From assembly GCF_963664075.1 (NCBI RefSeq), contig NZ_OY760916.1, forward strand, positions 4,374,710 to 4,438,709: a stretch of DNA of 64,000 bases. Reading direction: 5' to 3'. Within the stretch, counting starts at the first letter, position 1, and every line of letters begins with the position of its first letter. Both the position numbers and the translations under genes were made by a program. The stretch comes from an uncultured Desulfobulbus sp. (GTDB taxonomy: Bacteria > Desulfobacterota > Desulfobulbia > Desulfobulbales > Desulfobulbaceae). Under the pieces are notes generated by a model, which did no database searches, was not told the DNA's origin, and worked only from the letters and a program-made list of their open reading frames with translations. Positions 48,001 to 56,562 of the stretch are shown piece by piece.

Positions 48001-48363
48001 AATGAAATGGTGCGAGAGTTGGCCGTGGATATCCTCACCCGTTCAGGATATACGGTCTTTGAGGCGGCCAGTGGGGCTGAATGCTTGAAGCTCCTGCAGC
48101 AGGAGGCCGCAGACATAGACCTCCTGCTCACTGATGTGATCATGCCGATGATGAATGGCAAGACCCTCTACAAAGAGGCGAACAAACTGCTTCCAGGGCT
48201 CAAGGTACTCTACATGTCAGGCTACACAGAAAACGTGATCGCCTCTCGCGGGGTGCTTGATGCGGGCATACATTTTATTGCAAAACCATTTCGGCCAAGC
48301 GGCCTGGTGGCCAAGGTACAGGAAGTTCTTTGTCAACCCCAGTCCCCACTTCCTACGAGGTAG
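45022..48363 (+). CDS. Hybrid sensor histidine kinase with three PAS domains and a receiver
   Basis: 1113 residues. Membrane helix at ~15-36, a large periplasmic sensor to ~300 opening with QLKIHQIEQWRNERLGDA, a second helix ~303-325, then PAS domains at about 345-470, 480-590 and 605-715. The HisKA box is GRLAGGVAHDLNNLLSP, the ATPase boxes MNLVVNAQDAMP and GTGLGLATSYGI. A C-terminal receiver has LLLTDVIMPMMNG with the phospho-Asp. Start is TTG 45022, six bases after AGAGGA; ATG 45052 is an alternative. No separate regulator is adjacent, so output is unknown. Confidence 0.9.
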   Translation: MSESSTEQKFMPAFHRTWLFVYFVLLAVVFAGGSWFLRHEEEQIRRQVTDQLESIAQLKIHQIEQWRNERLGDAQVLVDAPFASNLLAGWLQKPTAEMTTAILSWFQSLQKNYQYSDVLLLDAKGAVRLSLSEHAMVHEDIQKQISTAVHRKKPLISDLHKPPLLPPHQDVISPLFRRVHGADVHIGTILLRINASTFLYPMLQSWPVESRSAETLLVQRVGKELVFLNELRHQRDSALTLRLPLAQQDLPAAKVIQGQRGVVSGLDYRQIPVLAVGYSVQGTNWFMISKVDTQEALAQWRVHAVYIVVLMSGAVIALTAVWAMMWMRARKEQYKHALELEYEQRQMEARYRTILLSVGDGVIVCNSQGRVELINPVAELLTGWSSKEAMDRTVDDVFHLVHSKTGEPRESAVHEVLRTGKVVGFANHLCLLTASGEEYPIAESAAPISDEQGQMTGAVLVFRDQTEERKAEARILRTTNLLERAESMANMGCWEFDFASKVVWASPSARHIYGVSNERWTIEEIQGIPLSQHRSMLNRALKELIQENIPYDVEFQIRRPTDGALVEIRSQAEYNPDANKVFGIIQDITERKQAEAEIRESESRYRSLFQNNHAVMLLVDPKSGQVVDANPAAIAFYGWSREQLLQMNIAEINALTPDEVQSAMQEAKDKQKNIFFFRHYKADGSSCDVEVISGPIRISGQERLYSIVQDVSDRRKAQEQKERLQEQLLQAQKLESVGRLAGGVAHDLNNLLSPILGYSEVLQTELEAGSPHHGYIETVYQAALRARDLVRQLLAFGRKQALFMEHVDLNQTIQHFVPLLRRTIREDILIEPALTARRPTVHMDVGQIEQVLMNLVVNAQDAMPDGGTIWLETESVELDQDYADSHTDVCPGPYVQLTVSDTGCGMRKEVLSQIFQPFFTTKEDGQGTGLGLATSYGIIKQHGGHIWVYSEPGEGTTFKIYLPIVSEEIEKADSSEVEVCEAGKSGRLMVVEDNEMVRELAVDILTRSGYTVFEAASGAECLKLLQQEAADIDLLLTDVIMPMMNGKTLYKEANKLLPGLKVLYMSGYTENVIASRGVLDAGIHFIAKPFRPSGLVAKVQEVLCQPQSPLPTR

Positions 48364-48373
48364 AGAGCTGAGA

Positions 48374-49420
48374 CTAGCGTATTGGGGCAATGAAAAGTAA
48401 CTGCAGGTCATGGTCGGGACGAAAGTTTTTTCGGGTGAGTTCGAAACGGGTTGCGTCTGTCTTTTTGAGCCCATCCAGGCAGAGAGAGAGAATGTTGTTG
48501 GGTGAGCCCTTGTCAATGGTGAGGTGAAAGGTGTCAATGGGCCCGTGCCAGGTATTGGCTGTGGTCAGGACATAATCGAGGTAGATCGCCATGCCGTTGC
48601 CAGCCATCTCTTTACTTTGTTGACGATAGAGCCGTTTGACAATTCCTCTGCGGGTATAGCCATCAATGCAGTACTGCTGGATCAGTTCTTTCTGGTAGGG
48701 GTAGAGTTCACTCTCTGACTCTGGCCAGATAAAGATGCCACCGGGCGGTGCCGGGATATAGCTGTGCTCAATGACCATATCCTTTCCGGCGGGAAAACTC
48801 TGCGGCCAGTGATAATTCAACTGGATTGACCAGAGCGCTGTCGGAGGCACGCCTTTGTAAATTTCAACCAGGCCCAGCTGCACAAGGCGTTGTTGTTGGG
48901 CAGGGGAAAGTGCCTGGAGAACAGAATTGAGTTCCTGTGGGTTGAGAGAGAGTGGGATGTGTAGCTCTTGCAGCAGGTGAGTGATGTCCTTTCCTGGGTG
49001 GTCATATCGACCTCCTCCCTTGGCTCGCTCGGAATAGGGTGGTTCGAGAATGGCTCTTCGTTCGGTGCGAACAGCAATGGGCATACCATTCACCCGAACA
49101 GTGAAATGCACCGGGTTGGATGATTGGAGCTCTTGTTGGTCAAGAGCGAATTCGCTGTTATTGAGATCAGAAAGAGAAATGGGAGGCAGGGGAAAAATGA
49201 CCTCTCCTCGTACTGTTACGCTCCCCTGATTGTGGAAGAGATAGCGCACCTCCACCTTGCTGGGGCTGAGAAAGAGATCTTCCCGGACCATACGCACGGC
49301 ATCGGTATGACTGAATTGGAGACCGGTTGCGCTGAGTCCACCAAAACCATCGTTGGCAAAAGCGGTAGTCGGCGTCAAATAAATCCAAAAAAGGATAAGA
49401 ATTTTCTCTAATTTGAGCAT
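48374..49420 (-). CDS. DUF4424 exported protein
   Basis: 348 residues from the ATG at 49420, which opens a clear signal peptide (MLKLEKILILFWIYLTPTTA). The mature start NDGFGGLSATGLQFSHTDAV and VRMVREDLFLSPSKVEVRY match DUF4424, a beta-rich periplasmic family. A longer frame to 49483 lacks signal character and runs into the chemoreceptor gene. Follows the chemoreceptor by 22 nt on the same strand. Function unknown. Confidence 0.75.
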   Translation of the reverse strand: MLKLEKILILFWIYLTPTTAFANDGFGGLSATGLQFSHTDAVRMVREDLFLSPSKVEVRYLFHNQGSVTVRGEVIFPLPPISLSDLNNSEFALDQQELQSSNPVHFTVRVNGMPIAVRTERRAILEPPYSERAKGGGRYDHPGKDITHLLQELHIPLSLNPQELNSVLQALSPAQQQRLVQLGLVEIYKGVPPTALWSIQLNYHWPQSFPAGKDMVIEHSYIPAPPGGIFIWPESESELYPYQKELIQQYCIDGYTRRGIVKRLYRQQSKEMAGNGMAIYLDYVLTTANTWHGPIDTFHLTIDKGSPNNILSLCLDGLKKTDATRFELTRKNFRPDHDLQLLFIAPIR

Positions 49421-49442
49421 TTGAGCCCTGATTGCATGAAGG

Positions 49443-51440
49443 TTAGAGTTTAAAGAGATTAACGATCCCTTGAAGTTGTTCAACCAGACTCAAAAGTTCT
49501 TCTGCCTGCTGATTGACCTGGGTGCTATTTTGCCGTAAATTTTCTGTAATCTGACTGACTTCGGTTATCTCCTGGGAGATTTCCATGGCAAAGGTGGAAC
49601 TTTCGCCAACATTGGCATTGACCTCGGCGATACCACCTGCTGCCTGGTGGACATTGGCGGTGATATCGTTGGTCGAGGTGGATTGTTCGTCAACAGCCGT
49701 CGCTATTGTCGAGACAATCTCGTTGACATCGTTAATGATGACACTGATTTCCTCTATTTCTGTGACAGTCAGACCGGTTGATGTTTGAATTGCACTGATG
49801 CGTTCCCGAATTTCCAGAGTCGCAGCTGCGGTTTGCTTGGCCAGCTCTTTTATTTCATTGGCGACAACGGCAAAACCTTTACCAGCCTCACCCGCCCGAG
49901 CCGCTTCAATGGTCGCATTGAGGGCAAGTAGGTTGGTCTGTTCGGAAATTTCAGTGATGGTTTCAGTCACTTTACTTATTTCTTGAGCAGCTCCTCCGAG
50001 TTGATCGATACGACTTGAAGCGCTCTTCGTTTTTGTTACTGCCTGATGTGCAATCTGCCGTGCTTTGGAGGTATTGTCGGCAATTTGGTTCACCTTGGAG
50101 TTGATCTCTTCCGTTGCGTTGGCGACAAGAGTTACATTGGAGGCCGCTTCTTCAGAGGCATCGGCAACCGTATGCATGTTGGTGCTCATTTGCTCGGCCG
50201 CCGCAGCAACGGTGCTCGATCTGTTGAAAACATCGTCCGAGCTGATTGACATCTCTTCAGAAACAGAGGTGAAATGGTCGGCTGAGTTTCGTAATGAGGC
50301 AAGGCTTGTGGTGATCTCGCTCACCAGGTTATGCAGTTTTTTAACGAAAATATTGAAACAGTTGGCCAACTCTTCAATTTCATCACCCGAGTGTACTTCC
50401 AGTCTCATTGTTAGGTTGCCGGTTCCCTCCGCGATATCTCGGAGGCCATTAACGGCTTTGTTGATCGGTGTGACAATGGTTTGCGAAGCCAGAAGAATGA
50501 CAATTGCCACCAGGAGGAGAGAGCCAGCCAAAAGGTAAAACGACTGGTTGCGCATGGCGACCGCCGCCTGGAGAAATTCATCAGACGATTTACTGTAGGC
50601 CACAGACCATCCCTTGAGCGCAATGGGGGCAAAGCCCGCTATTTTTTCCATCCCTGAATAGTAGTAGTCAAGAACACCGGATTTTCCGGCCAGCATGGCT
50701 TGGGTGATCTCGTTCATTCCGTCGAGTGTTTTGATATCAAGCTTCAGTTCCAGTTCTTTTTTAGGATGCGCAATAATAATGCCCTGGGAATTGGTCATAA
50801 AGGCATAGCCGGTTTTGCCCGATTGTTCACGGGTGACGATGGAGGTGATTGCTTCTGCTCGCATGGTCACCCCCAAAATTCCCAGAAAATTACCGTTGCT
50901 CGAGTGAATGGGGCCAGCTGCGACAACCACAATGGTCCCGTCGGCCTTGGAACGGATGGGGTCGCTGAGGACGACTTTGTTTTCCTGTTTGATTTGTTTG
51001 AAATAGCCGCGATCACTGATGTTGATTGCGCCAAATGTTGTTTTCTCACCAAACATGGCAGCAACAATATTGCCTTGGGCATTGGCGATATATAGATCGG
51101 GGTAGGTCTGTTTAAAGGCGGTGGAGACCTTGACGACTTTGTTTTGCAGGGTCGCGATATTTTTAGTGCTGTTTTTGATGCCAAGCTGATTAATTTGCTC
51201 CATTAAATCGACAAGTTGGCTGTCATTGGTGAGGATGGAAACCGCGTGCTCCGCTCCGTTGAGGATAAGCGTCACTTCCTCTGCCAATTTAATGGCCATG
51301 GATTGAGCATATTCTTTGGAATTTTGGGTCAGAACTGCTGTGGCCTTATTGTTACTGATGAACATGGTTAAGACCATAGGGACAAGAATGATTAAAACAC
51401 CGCCAATCAAGAGTTTGATCCGTATTGACTTTATTCGCAT
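49443..51440 (-). CDS. Methyl-accepting chemotaxis protein with double Cache sensor
   Basis: 665 residues from [11 protein letters not shown]; an in-frame ATG at 51467 would add nine. Membrane helices lie near 10-33 and 280-303 and enclose a dCache-type sensor ([33 protein letters not shown]). HAMP and the signalling coiled coil follow, with the hairpin tip [21 protein letters not shown] and [20 protein letters not shown] intact. It ends at NLFKL without a CheR-docking pentapeptide. Ligand unknown; the Cache type suggests small organic acids or amino acids. Confidence 0.93.
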   Translation of the reverse strand: MRIKSIRIKLLIGGVLIILVPMVLTMFISNNKATAVLTQNSKEYAQSMAIKLAEEVTLILNGAEHAVSILTNDSQLVDLMEQINQLGIKNSTKNIATLQNKVVKVSTAFKQTYPDLYIANAQGNIVAAMFGEKTTFGAINISDRGYFKQIKQENKVVLSDPIRSKADGTIVVVAAGPIHSSNGNFLGILGVTMRAEAITSIVTREQSGKTGYAFMTNSQGIIIAHPKKELELKLDIKTLDGMNEITQAMLAGKSGVLDYYYSGMEKIAGFAPIALKGWSVAYSKSSDEFLQAAVAMRNQSFYLLAGSLLLVAIVILLASQTIVTPINKAVNGLRDIAEGTGNLTMRLEVHSGDEIEELANCFNIFVKKLHNLVSEITTSLASLRNSADHFTSVSEEMSISSDDVFNRSSTVAAAAEQMSTNMHTVADASEEAASNVTLVANATEEINSKVNQIADNTSKARQIAHQAVTKTKSASSRIDQLGGAAQEISKVTETITEISEQTNLLALNATIEAARAGEAGKGFAVVANEIKELAKQTAAATLEIRERISAIQTSTGLTVTEIEEISVIINDVNEIVSTIATAVDEQSTSTNDITANVHQAAGGIAEVNANVGESSTFAMEISQEITEVSQITENLRQNSTQVNQQAEELLSLVEQLQGIVNLFKL

Positions 51441-51470
51441 TGCAGCACCCCATATTGGTTTATGCACAAA

Positions 51471-51647
51471 TGGGAATCTTGAATAATTACTTTTTCTTCC
51501 AATCCCTGCGTCACGCTTGAAATCTTATCCTCGGAGGTAAGCGTAGACTCCGATATCAAGCATATGCCTGCGGTAAAATTTTGCGCAATTCTCGGAGTCT
51601 GCGCTTACCTGGCTTTGATTGAAAAATCTAATTATTCAAGACACCCA
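51471..51647. mobile_element. MITE-like inverted-repeat element, copy 3 (divergent ends)
   Basis: 177 bp. Outer arms TGGGAATCTTGAATAAT and ATTATTCAAGACACCCA are inverted repeats but differ from the ends of copies 1 and 2. The core is shared: TTATCCTCGGA, ATATGCCTGCGGTAAAATTT, and CGGAGTC..GCTTACCTG as in copy 2. A second inner pair GGTAAGCGTAGACTCCG / CGGAGTCTGCGCTTACC is nearly perfect. Fills most of the gap between znuB and the chemoreceptor gene. Confidence 0.65.
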
Positions 51648-51764
51648 TATATCTGACCGCGTCCTGAAGTTGTGGAGTGTCTTCATGACACCCTAAAATC
51701 ATATAGGTAGGGACAGCAGTTTGTCAAATGGGGCAGGAGGAAGATCTTGACTCGCGAATTCAGG

Positions 51765-52631
51765 TTATTCTCTGCGCTCTCTTCGCAGCATAGCCGGTAG
51801 GAGGCTGAGGATAAACCATCCGCAGGCAATAAGGATAATTGTGGCACCGGTGGCGGTTCGTGCCCAGTCCTGTGCAGAGAGGATGAGTCCACTGAGCGAA
51901 GAGCTCAGGCTGATCAATAGCGCCCACCAGAACATGGAGCCCGCTGAGCGAGCAAGGTTGCGTGCGGCTGCAGCGGGGACGATGAGCATGGCCGTCACCA
52001 GAAGCACTCCCATTGCCTGCACGGCAAACATCACGATCAAAGAGAGAAGTGCTGTAAAAATGTACTGGTGGATGGCTACGCGAATGCGGTGCGCTTTGGC
52101 CAGCGTCGGATTCAGACCAATGTAGAGCAGGTGGTTGTAGCTTTTTATCTGAAATCCCATCAGGACAATAAAAAGCAGAATGAGAAAGAGCACCTGCCCG
52201 TCAGAGATGGTGAGGATATCACCGTATAAAAAGCGTTGCAGGTCTCGGGCGAGTGAGCGGTCCCGACTGACAATGGCCAGACCAAAGGCGACCATGGCTG
52301 AAAAAAAGACCCCGATGACCGTGTCGTTCGAGAGACCCGAGCTGCGCTGCATGACCATGATGCCTAAACCGACCAGCAGCCCAAAGGCGGGCATGGACCA
52401 GCTGGGATCAATCGCAAAGAGCAGCCCCAGGGCAACGCCGGCAAAGGCGGAATGACTGATGGCATCGGCAAAAAAGGCCATGCGGAAGTTGACCACCATA
52501 ATTCCCATGACCGCCGCCATGGGGGCTAAAAGCAAGAGGCCGATGAACGCCTGCTGCATGAATCTGGCCTGGAGGCAGTCAAAGGGAAGGAATTGTCCCA
52601 CCAGGGCGTAGAGAGCACTCAGATCAATCAT
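51765..52631 (-). CDS. znuB: Zinc ABC transporter permease ZnuB
   Basis: 288 residues, about eight membrane helices of the ABC-3 family: MGIMVVNFRMAFFADAISHSAFAGVALG is the conserved opening region (helix plus EAA-like loop), and LLVTAMLIVPAAAARNLAR the family loop near the end. The start MIDLSALYAL at 52631 overlaps the znuC stop by 8 nt; an upstream start at 52667 would overlap more and lacks support. Confidence 0.9.
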   Translation of the reverse strand: MIDLSALYALVGQFLPFDCLQARFMQQAFIGLLLLAPMAAVMGIMVVNFRMAFFADAISHSAFAGVALGLLFAIDPSWSMPAFGLLVGLGIMVMQRSSGLSNDTVIGVFFSAMVAFGLAIVSRDRSLARDLQRFLYGDILTISDGQVLFLILLFIVLMGFQIKSYNHLLYIGLNPTLAKAHRIRVAIHQYIFTALLSLIVMFAVQAMGVLLVTAMLIVPAAAARNLARSAGSMFWWALLISLSSSLSGLILSAQDWARTATGATIILIACGWFILSLLPAMLRRERRE

Positions 52632-53451
52632 CGCATTTTCCCTGGCAGCAGGGGGCTGAACAGACAACCCGATTATCTGGCATGGCCCGGGAGCGGACCA
52701 AGCCCATGTGCATCCCGAAAATAGCGGTTAGGTTTTCAGGGGTCAGGGTTATGCGGGGGGGACCTTCGGCAGCCACCTTGCGGTTGAGGCAGATGACATG
52801 GGTGGCGTGATGGGTCACGGTGGCCAGGTCGTGACTGACCATCAGTTGGGTGAACCCCTTGTTGACGCGCAGTTTATCCAGAAGCTCGCAGAAAATAAGT
52901 TCACCTCTAAAATCCACACCCGCTGAGGGCTCGTCCAGAACCAGCAGCTCAGGATCCTGGCGAAGAGCTAAGGCCAGGAGCACCCGTTGGAGTTCCCCAC
53001 CAGACAAGGCGCCTATCTTGCGCCTGGCCAAGTGTTCCGCCTTAACCTGGGCCAGTATTTCCCGGGAGCGGTCCTCAATTTTGGGCAGAATGCCAAACCA
53101 GAGGGGCTTTTTTTGAAAGCCCATGGCAAGAAATTCGTTCACAGTGAGCGGCATCCCTCGATCAAAGGAAAGACGCTGGGGCACATAGCCAATGCGCAGA
53201 GGACGTTTGCCATCACCGAGGATAATGCTGCCGCTGTAGCTGATCTCCTGTAAAAGGGCCATCAGCAGTGTTGTCTTCCCCGCCCCATTGGGACCGATAA
53301 TGGCTGTACAACTCCCCTTGGGGACACCTGCTGTCACCGCATCGAGGATGGATATTCCTCCCCGTTCCACCGTTACCTCATCAAAGCGAATCGTAAGGGG
53401 AAGGTCTTCAGGTTGAGGTTGATAGAGAGGAAGGGGATTAGCGGCTGCCAA
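52624..53451 (-). CDS. znuC: Zinc ABC transporter ATPase ZnuC with a cysteine tail
   Basis: 275 residues. Walker A GPNGAGKTTLLMALL, signature LSGGELQRVLLALAL, Walker B LLVLDEPSAGVDF and the switch VSHDLATVTHH are intact. The last twelve residues, CSAPCCQGKCDD, hold four cysteines (264, 268, 269, 273), not part of the ABC fold and suited to zinc binding. The start is TTG at 53451, inside the znuA end (14-nt overlap). Confidence 0.88.
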   Translation of the reverse strand: MAAANPLPLYQPQPEDLPLTIRFDEVTVERGGISILDAVTAGVPKGSCTAIIGPNGAGKTTLLMALLQEISYSGSIILGDGKRPLRIGYVPQRLSFDRGMPLTVNEFLAMGFQKKPLWFGILPKIEDRSREILAQVKAEHLARRKIGALSGGELQRVLLALALRQDPELLVLDEPSAGVDFRGELIFCELLDKLRVNKGFTQLMVSHDLATVTHHATHVICLNRKVAAEGPPRITLTPENLTAIFGMHMGLVRSRAMPDNRVVCSAPCCQGKCDD

Positions 53452-54391
53452 GAGTATCCACCAGTGTTTTGAGGTTGGTCTGCATAACCTGCTGGTAATA
53501 GTTCATGGGAGCCTGTTCCGGACCGGTTGCCACAGGATCAAGACGGGCGGACTTGATTCCCGATTCTCGAGCAAGTGTTTGGCCAATGGCTTCGGGGTAC
53601 TGCGGCTCAGTGAAAATAGCTCCGGCTTTGGAGGCTTTGATGGTGGCGACAATTGAGAGCATCTCGGAAGCCGAAGGATTTTGGCCGGCATGAGCCTGAA
53701 CCACAGCGACAACCTCAAGCCCCATATCCCGGGCCAGATAATCAAAGACACCATGCTGGGTGACAATACGGTTATTTACAAGCCGGCTGCCCGTCTGCGC
53801 CATCTCTGTGGCCAGGTCGCGCATTTGTTGGCTGTAGGCAGCACCGTTTGCCTGCAGTTGCAGGGCTTTTTCCGGGAAGGCATGGACCAGGTCCTGAGTA
53901 ATGTTTTCAGTGAGCAGTGCGGCCATGGCGGGGCTGGCAAAGAGGTGGGGGTTGGGGCCGGCGTGATGATGATGTTCTGCCTCCGTCTCTGCATGACCGT
54001 CATGGTGCTCGTCGTGTTCTTCGTCACCGGGCATGGGCAGGGGAGTGATTCCACGGGAACTGTCAATGACCTGGAGTTTGGCGTTGGCTTTTTTCAGCGG
54101 TGCCCCCAGGAACTCTTCCAACCCTAAACCATTTATAATCAGCAGGTCCGCCTTGGCCAGCTTGCGCATGTCCTGTGGTGTGAGCGCATAATCATGGGGG
54201 CAGCCTAGCCCGGCAGGAATCATCAGCTCAAGAGAGATGCCCTCAATCCCCTGGGTGATATTGCGGGTGATCTGGTAGATGGGAAATGTGCTTGCCAGGA
54301 CCTGTCGTGTCGCCTCTGCCCGTGCGAAAAACGTGGAATTCAGGACTGTCAGGCAAACAACGAGGGTGAGCGAGAAGAGTCGAGTACGCAT
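53438..54391 (-). CDS. znuA: Zinc-binding periplasmic protein ZnuA
   Basis: 317 residues from ATG 54391, chosen because GGAGG stands five bases before it; longer in-frame starts reach 54442. Signal peptide LFSLTLVVCLTVLNSTFFARA. Cluster A-I solute-binding fold with ligands in GCPHDYALTP, NPHLFASP and QHGVFDYLA, plus a His/Asp/Glu-rich loop (DEEHDEHHDGH, EHHHHAG) typical of zinc rather than manganese binders. Delivers Zn2+ to ZnuBC. Confidence 0.92.
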   Translation of the reverse strand: MRTRLFSLTLVVCLTVLNSTFFARAEATRQVLASTFPIYQITRNITQGIEGISLELMIPAGLGCPHDYALTPQDMRKLAKADLLIINGLGLEEFLGAPLKKANAKLQVIDSSRGITPLPMPGDEEHDEHHDGHAETEAEHHHHAGPNPHLFASPAMAALLTENITQDLVHAFPEKALQLQANGAAYSQQMRDLATEMAQTGSRLVNNRIVTQHGVFDYLARDMGLEVVAVVQAHAGQNPSASEMLSIVATIKASKAGAIFTEPQYPEAIGQTLARESGIKSARLDPVATGPEQAPMNYYQQVMQTNLKTLVDTLGSR

Positions 54392-54446
54392 GAGAACCTC
54401 CATAGGGGTTTGCTCCTGCTTGGGATAGTTAAAAGAATACAATCGG

Positions 54447-54463
54447 GCTTACTCAACGTAAGC
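54447..54463. promoter_or_regulatory. Palindrome upstream of znuA
   Basis: GCTTAC-N5-GTAAGC is a perfect 6-5-6 dyad ~55 nt before the znuA start; a second pair TTGTCTG/CAGACAA spans 54487-54520. Either could bind a zinc-responsive repressor, but neither matches the Fur/Zur AT-rich consensus I know. Confidence 0.3.
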
Positions 54464-54548
54464 AGACCGATAACCCTGCTGATTCGTTGTCTGGGGATGG
54501 CTTGTCTTGCATGCAGACAACCAGTACTCTGCAGTGGGGCAGGATGAT

Positions 54549-54746
54549 TTATTTTTCCACCCAGATTTCCTGCTGCACACAGGCGGCATCCTCCTGCCGC
54601 ATTATCCGGTACGATAAAACCCCTTCCTCAAAGGTGCCGTAGGTTGCATGTCGGGGAACTTTCAACGTTCCCGTATCATCAAGTTCCACCATGACGACGA
54701 TGTCGCCTCCATTTCCCAGGGTCAGTTCACAGGGTATCTTGCGCAT
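54549..54746 (-). CDS. Small hypothetical protein
   Basis: 65 residues, MRKIPCELTLGNGGDIVVMV at the start, then LKVPRHATYGTFEEGVLSY and a C-terminal IWVEK. Predominantly strand-like, no membrane helix, two cysteines. Begins within the last 20 nt of the L,D-transpeptidase gene, with the same direction, suggesting coupling. I do not recognise the family, but the codon pattern and overlap look real. Confidence 0.5.
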   Translation of the reverse strand: MRKIPCELTLGNGGDIVVMVELDDTGTLKVPRHATYGTFEEGVLSYRIMRQEDAACVQQEIWVEK

Positions 54747-56562
54747 AGGAGCTATCCGTTTCTTGTTGTTTGCTCTGTACCAGTTGCAGAGACTTGCTGA
54801 TGCCCGTCTGCTGATTTTTTGGCTGTTTTTTCGCCTCCGGGACTTGTGTTGTCAGTTTCAGGGGCAGGGGAGGGCTGTTTAAGGCTTTGAGGATGCTTTC
54901 GTCGCGGTTGTACAGATCTGTTTTGAACATCACCTTTCCCTCACTGACATTGGAGGTCAGGTACATCAGATAGATGGGCAAAGGCTGTTTGAGCATGATG
55001 GTTGTGGTTTTGCCTGAGGCTAGAATTTTATTCATCCTCTCCGGCGTGGTGGGGTTGCCTATATCGTTGGTCAGGATCAGGCTGCCAAGATCAAGCGGGT
55101 TCTGTACGCGAATGCAGCCGTGGCTAAAGGCACGACGTGTCCTACCAAAAAGGCTTTTTGACGGTGTATCATGCAGGTAGACGTGATAGGGGTTGGGAAA
55201 CATGAATTTTATTCGGCCCAGTGCGTTATAGGAGCCTGGTGTCTGGCGAATCATATAGGGCAGATATTTCCCCTTGTATCCTTCCCAGTCGATTGTTTCC
55301 GGATCAATCTGATTGCCTTCATAGTCCAGGACCCGAAGATTGTCTTTAGCCAGGAATTCAGGGTCTTTGATAATGCTGTGGATGGTCTCATTTTTAATGA
55401 TATCCGGCGGAATGGTCCAGGTCGGGTTGAGTACCAGGTAGGTAATGGCCGAGCGAAAGATTGGCGTCTGGTGGTAGGGCTTCCCGACCATGACCTTGCT
55501 GGTCCAGACCTGTTGATTGTTGTGATAGTACTGCAACATAAAACCGGCGATATCAACAATCAGGTTGGAGCTGGGCAGATCGTGGATAATCCAGCGTGTT
55601 CGCTCCAGGTTGACGCGAAGCTGTTTAATCCGTTGTTCAACGGTAATATTCATCGCGATCAGAGTTTTGGGGCCGATGACACCATCGACTCCCAGGTGAT
55701 GCCGTTTCTGAAACGATTTCACAGCTGTGACCAGCGCCCCATCGTAGAGGGTGCTGCCAGTGTCGGGAATATCGATGTAATCGCCGGTCATGCTCAACCG
55801 CTCCTGGATCAGGGGCACACGATTGTCCTGCATTCCAGGGCGAAGGGAGCCGGCGGCAGGGATCTGGGGCCAGCCACCACGTCCGGCAATTCCTTTATAG
55901 GTACTAAGCGCTTCTTTCAGGGCTACATAGGCCTGGTGATGCGGGGAGAGTTGATCAAGAAAGGCGCGCACTGTCCCGGTTTGTAGTGCCTTGAGGCTTC
56001 CGTCCACTGGGGAGAGCCGAGGTGCGGTCGATTCGAGGTTATGTTTTTCATCGACCTGGCTGGGATCGACTTTACCGTAGCGTTTGTGTTGGCCCAGAAG
56101 AATGAAGGCGTCTGAAAGGAGCAGGTCGTTCTGGACGCGCTGAGCTGTTGAGCCCATCTCCTTGGGATCGAAATAATAACGGCTGATTGTTTTGAGATGA
56201 TAGTCGTCAGGAATGAACCCTTCTTCCCGTGCATTGATAATGGCAGAGAGTAATTGGGTGATATTGTCCTGATTGGTCCACAGAGGGGCGAAATTATTTT
56301 TTCTATACAGATCAAGCAGATAGGCCGTTGCGTAGAGTGGTGGTTCTTCCGCACTTTTTTGGGGACCATAGTAGGCCTGTTCCAGGCGTTGCTGAATCAG
56401 CTGCTGTTCAGGCAGGACGTTTACAGTCAGGCTTTCGTCGGGGGGAGCCGGTTCGTTTTCCTCAGCTTGCACGAGTAGAGCAAGCGGAAAAGAGAACAAG
56501 AGGGTGAGCAGCGCAACCAGTAGGGAATGAGTACAGCGTCCTGCGGGACTTGACGACAACAT
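54727..56562 (-). CDS. L,D-transpeptidase, YcbB/LdtD type
   Basis: 611 residues. Signal peptide (LLVALLTLLFSFPLALLVQA), an N-terminal helical domain, a peptidoglycan-binding domain with YDGALVTAVKSFQKRHHLGVDG and IGPKTLIAMN at ~275-335, and a YkuD catalytic domain with SHGCIRVQNPLDL, which contains the nucleophile Cys. The long insert in YkuD is typical of LdtD. Forms 3-3 cross-links in peptidoglycan in the periplasm, which uses the meso-diaminopimelate made by the dap genes here. Confidence 0.92.
   Translation of the reverse strand: MLSSSPAGRCTHSLLVALLTLLFSFPLALLVQAEENEPAPPDESLTVNVLPEQQLIQQRLEQAYYGPQKSAEEPPLYATAYLLDLYRKNNFAPLWTNQDNITQLLSAIINAREEGFIPDDYHLKTISRYYFDPKEMGSTAQRVQNDLLLSDAFILLGQHKRYGKVDPSQVDEKHNLESTAPRLSPVDGSLKALQTGTVRAFLDQLSPHHQAYVALKEALSTYKGIAGRGGWPQIPAAGSLRPGMQDNRVPLIQERLSMTGDYIDIPDTGSTLYDGALVTAVKSFQKRHHLGVDGVIGPKTLIAMNITVEQRIKQLRVNLERTRWIIHDLPSSNLIVDIAGFMLQYYHNNQQVWTSKVMVGKPYHQTPIFRSAITYLVLNPTWTIPPDIIKNETIHSIIKDPEFLAKDNLRVLDYEGNQIDPETIDWEGYKGKYLPYMIRQTPGSYNALGRIKFMFPNPYHVYLHDTPSKSLFGRTRRAFSHGCIRVQNPLDLGSLILTNDIGNPTTPERMNKILASGKTTTIMLKQPLPIYLMYLTSNVSEGKVMFKTDLYNRDESILKALNSPPLPLKLTTQVPEAKKQPKNQQTGISKSLQLVQSKQQETDSSYAQDTL

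Noticed and set aside
55171-55986. 271-codon open frame antisense to the L,D-transpeptidase
   Set aside because: The minus strand has the intact peptidoglycan-binding and YkuD motifs across the same bases.
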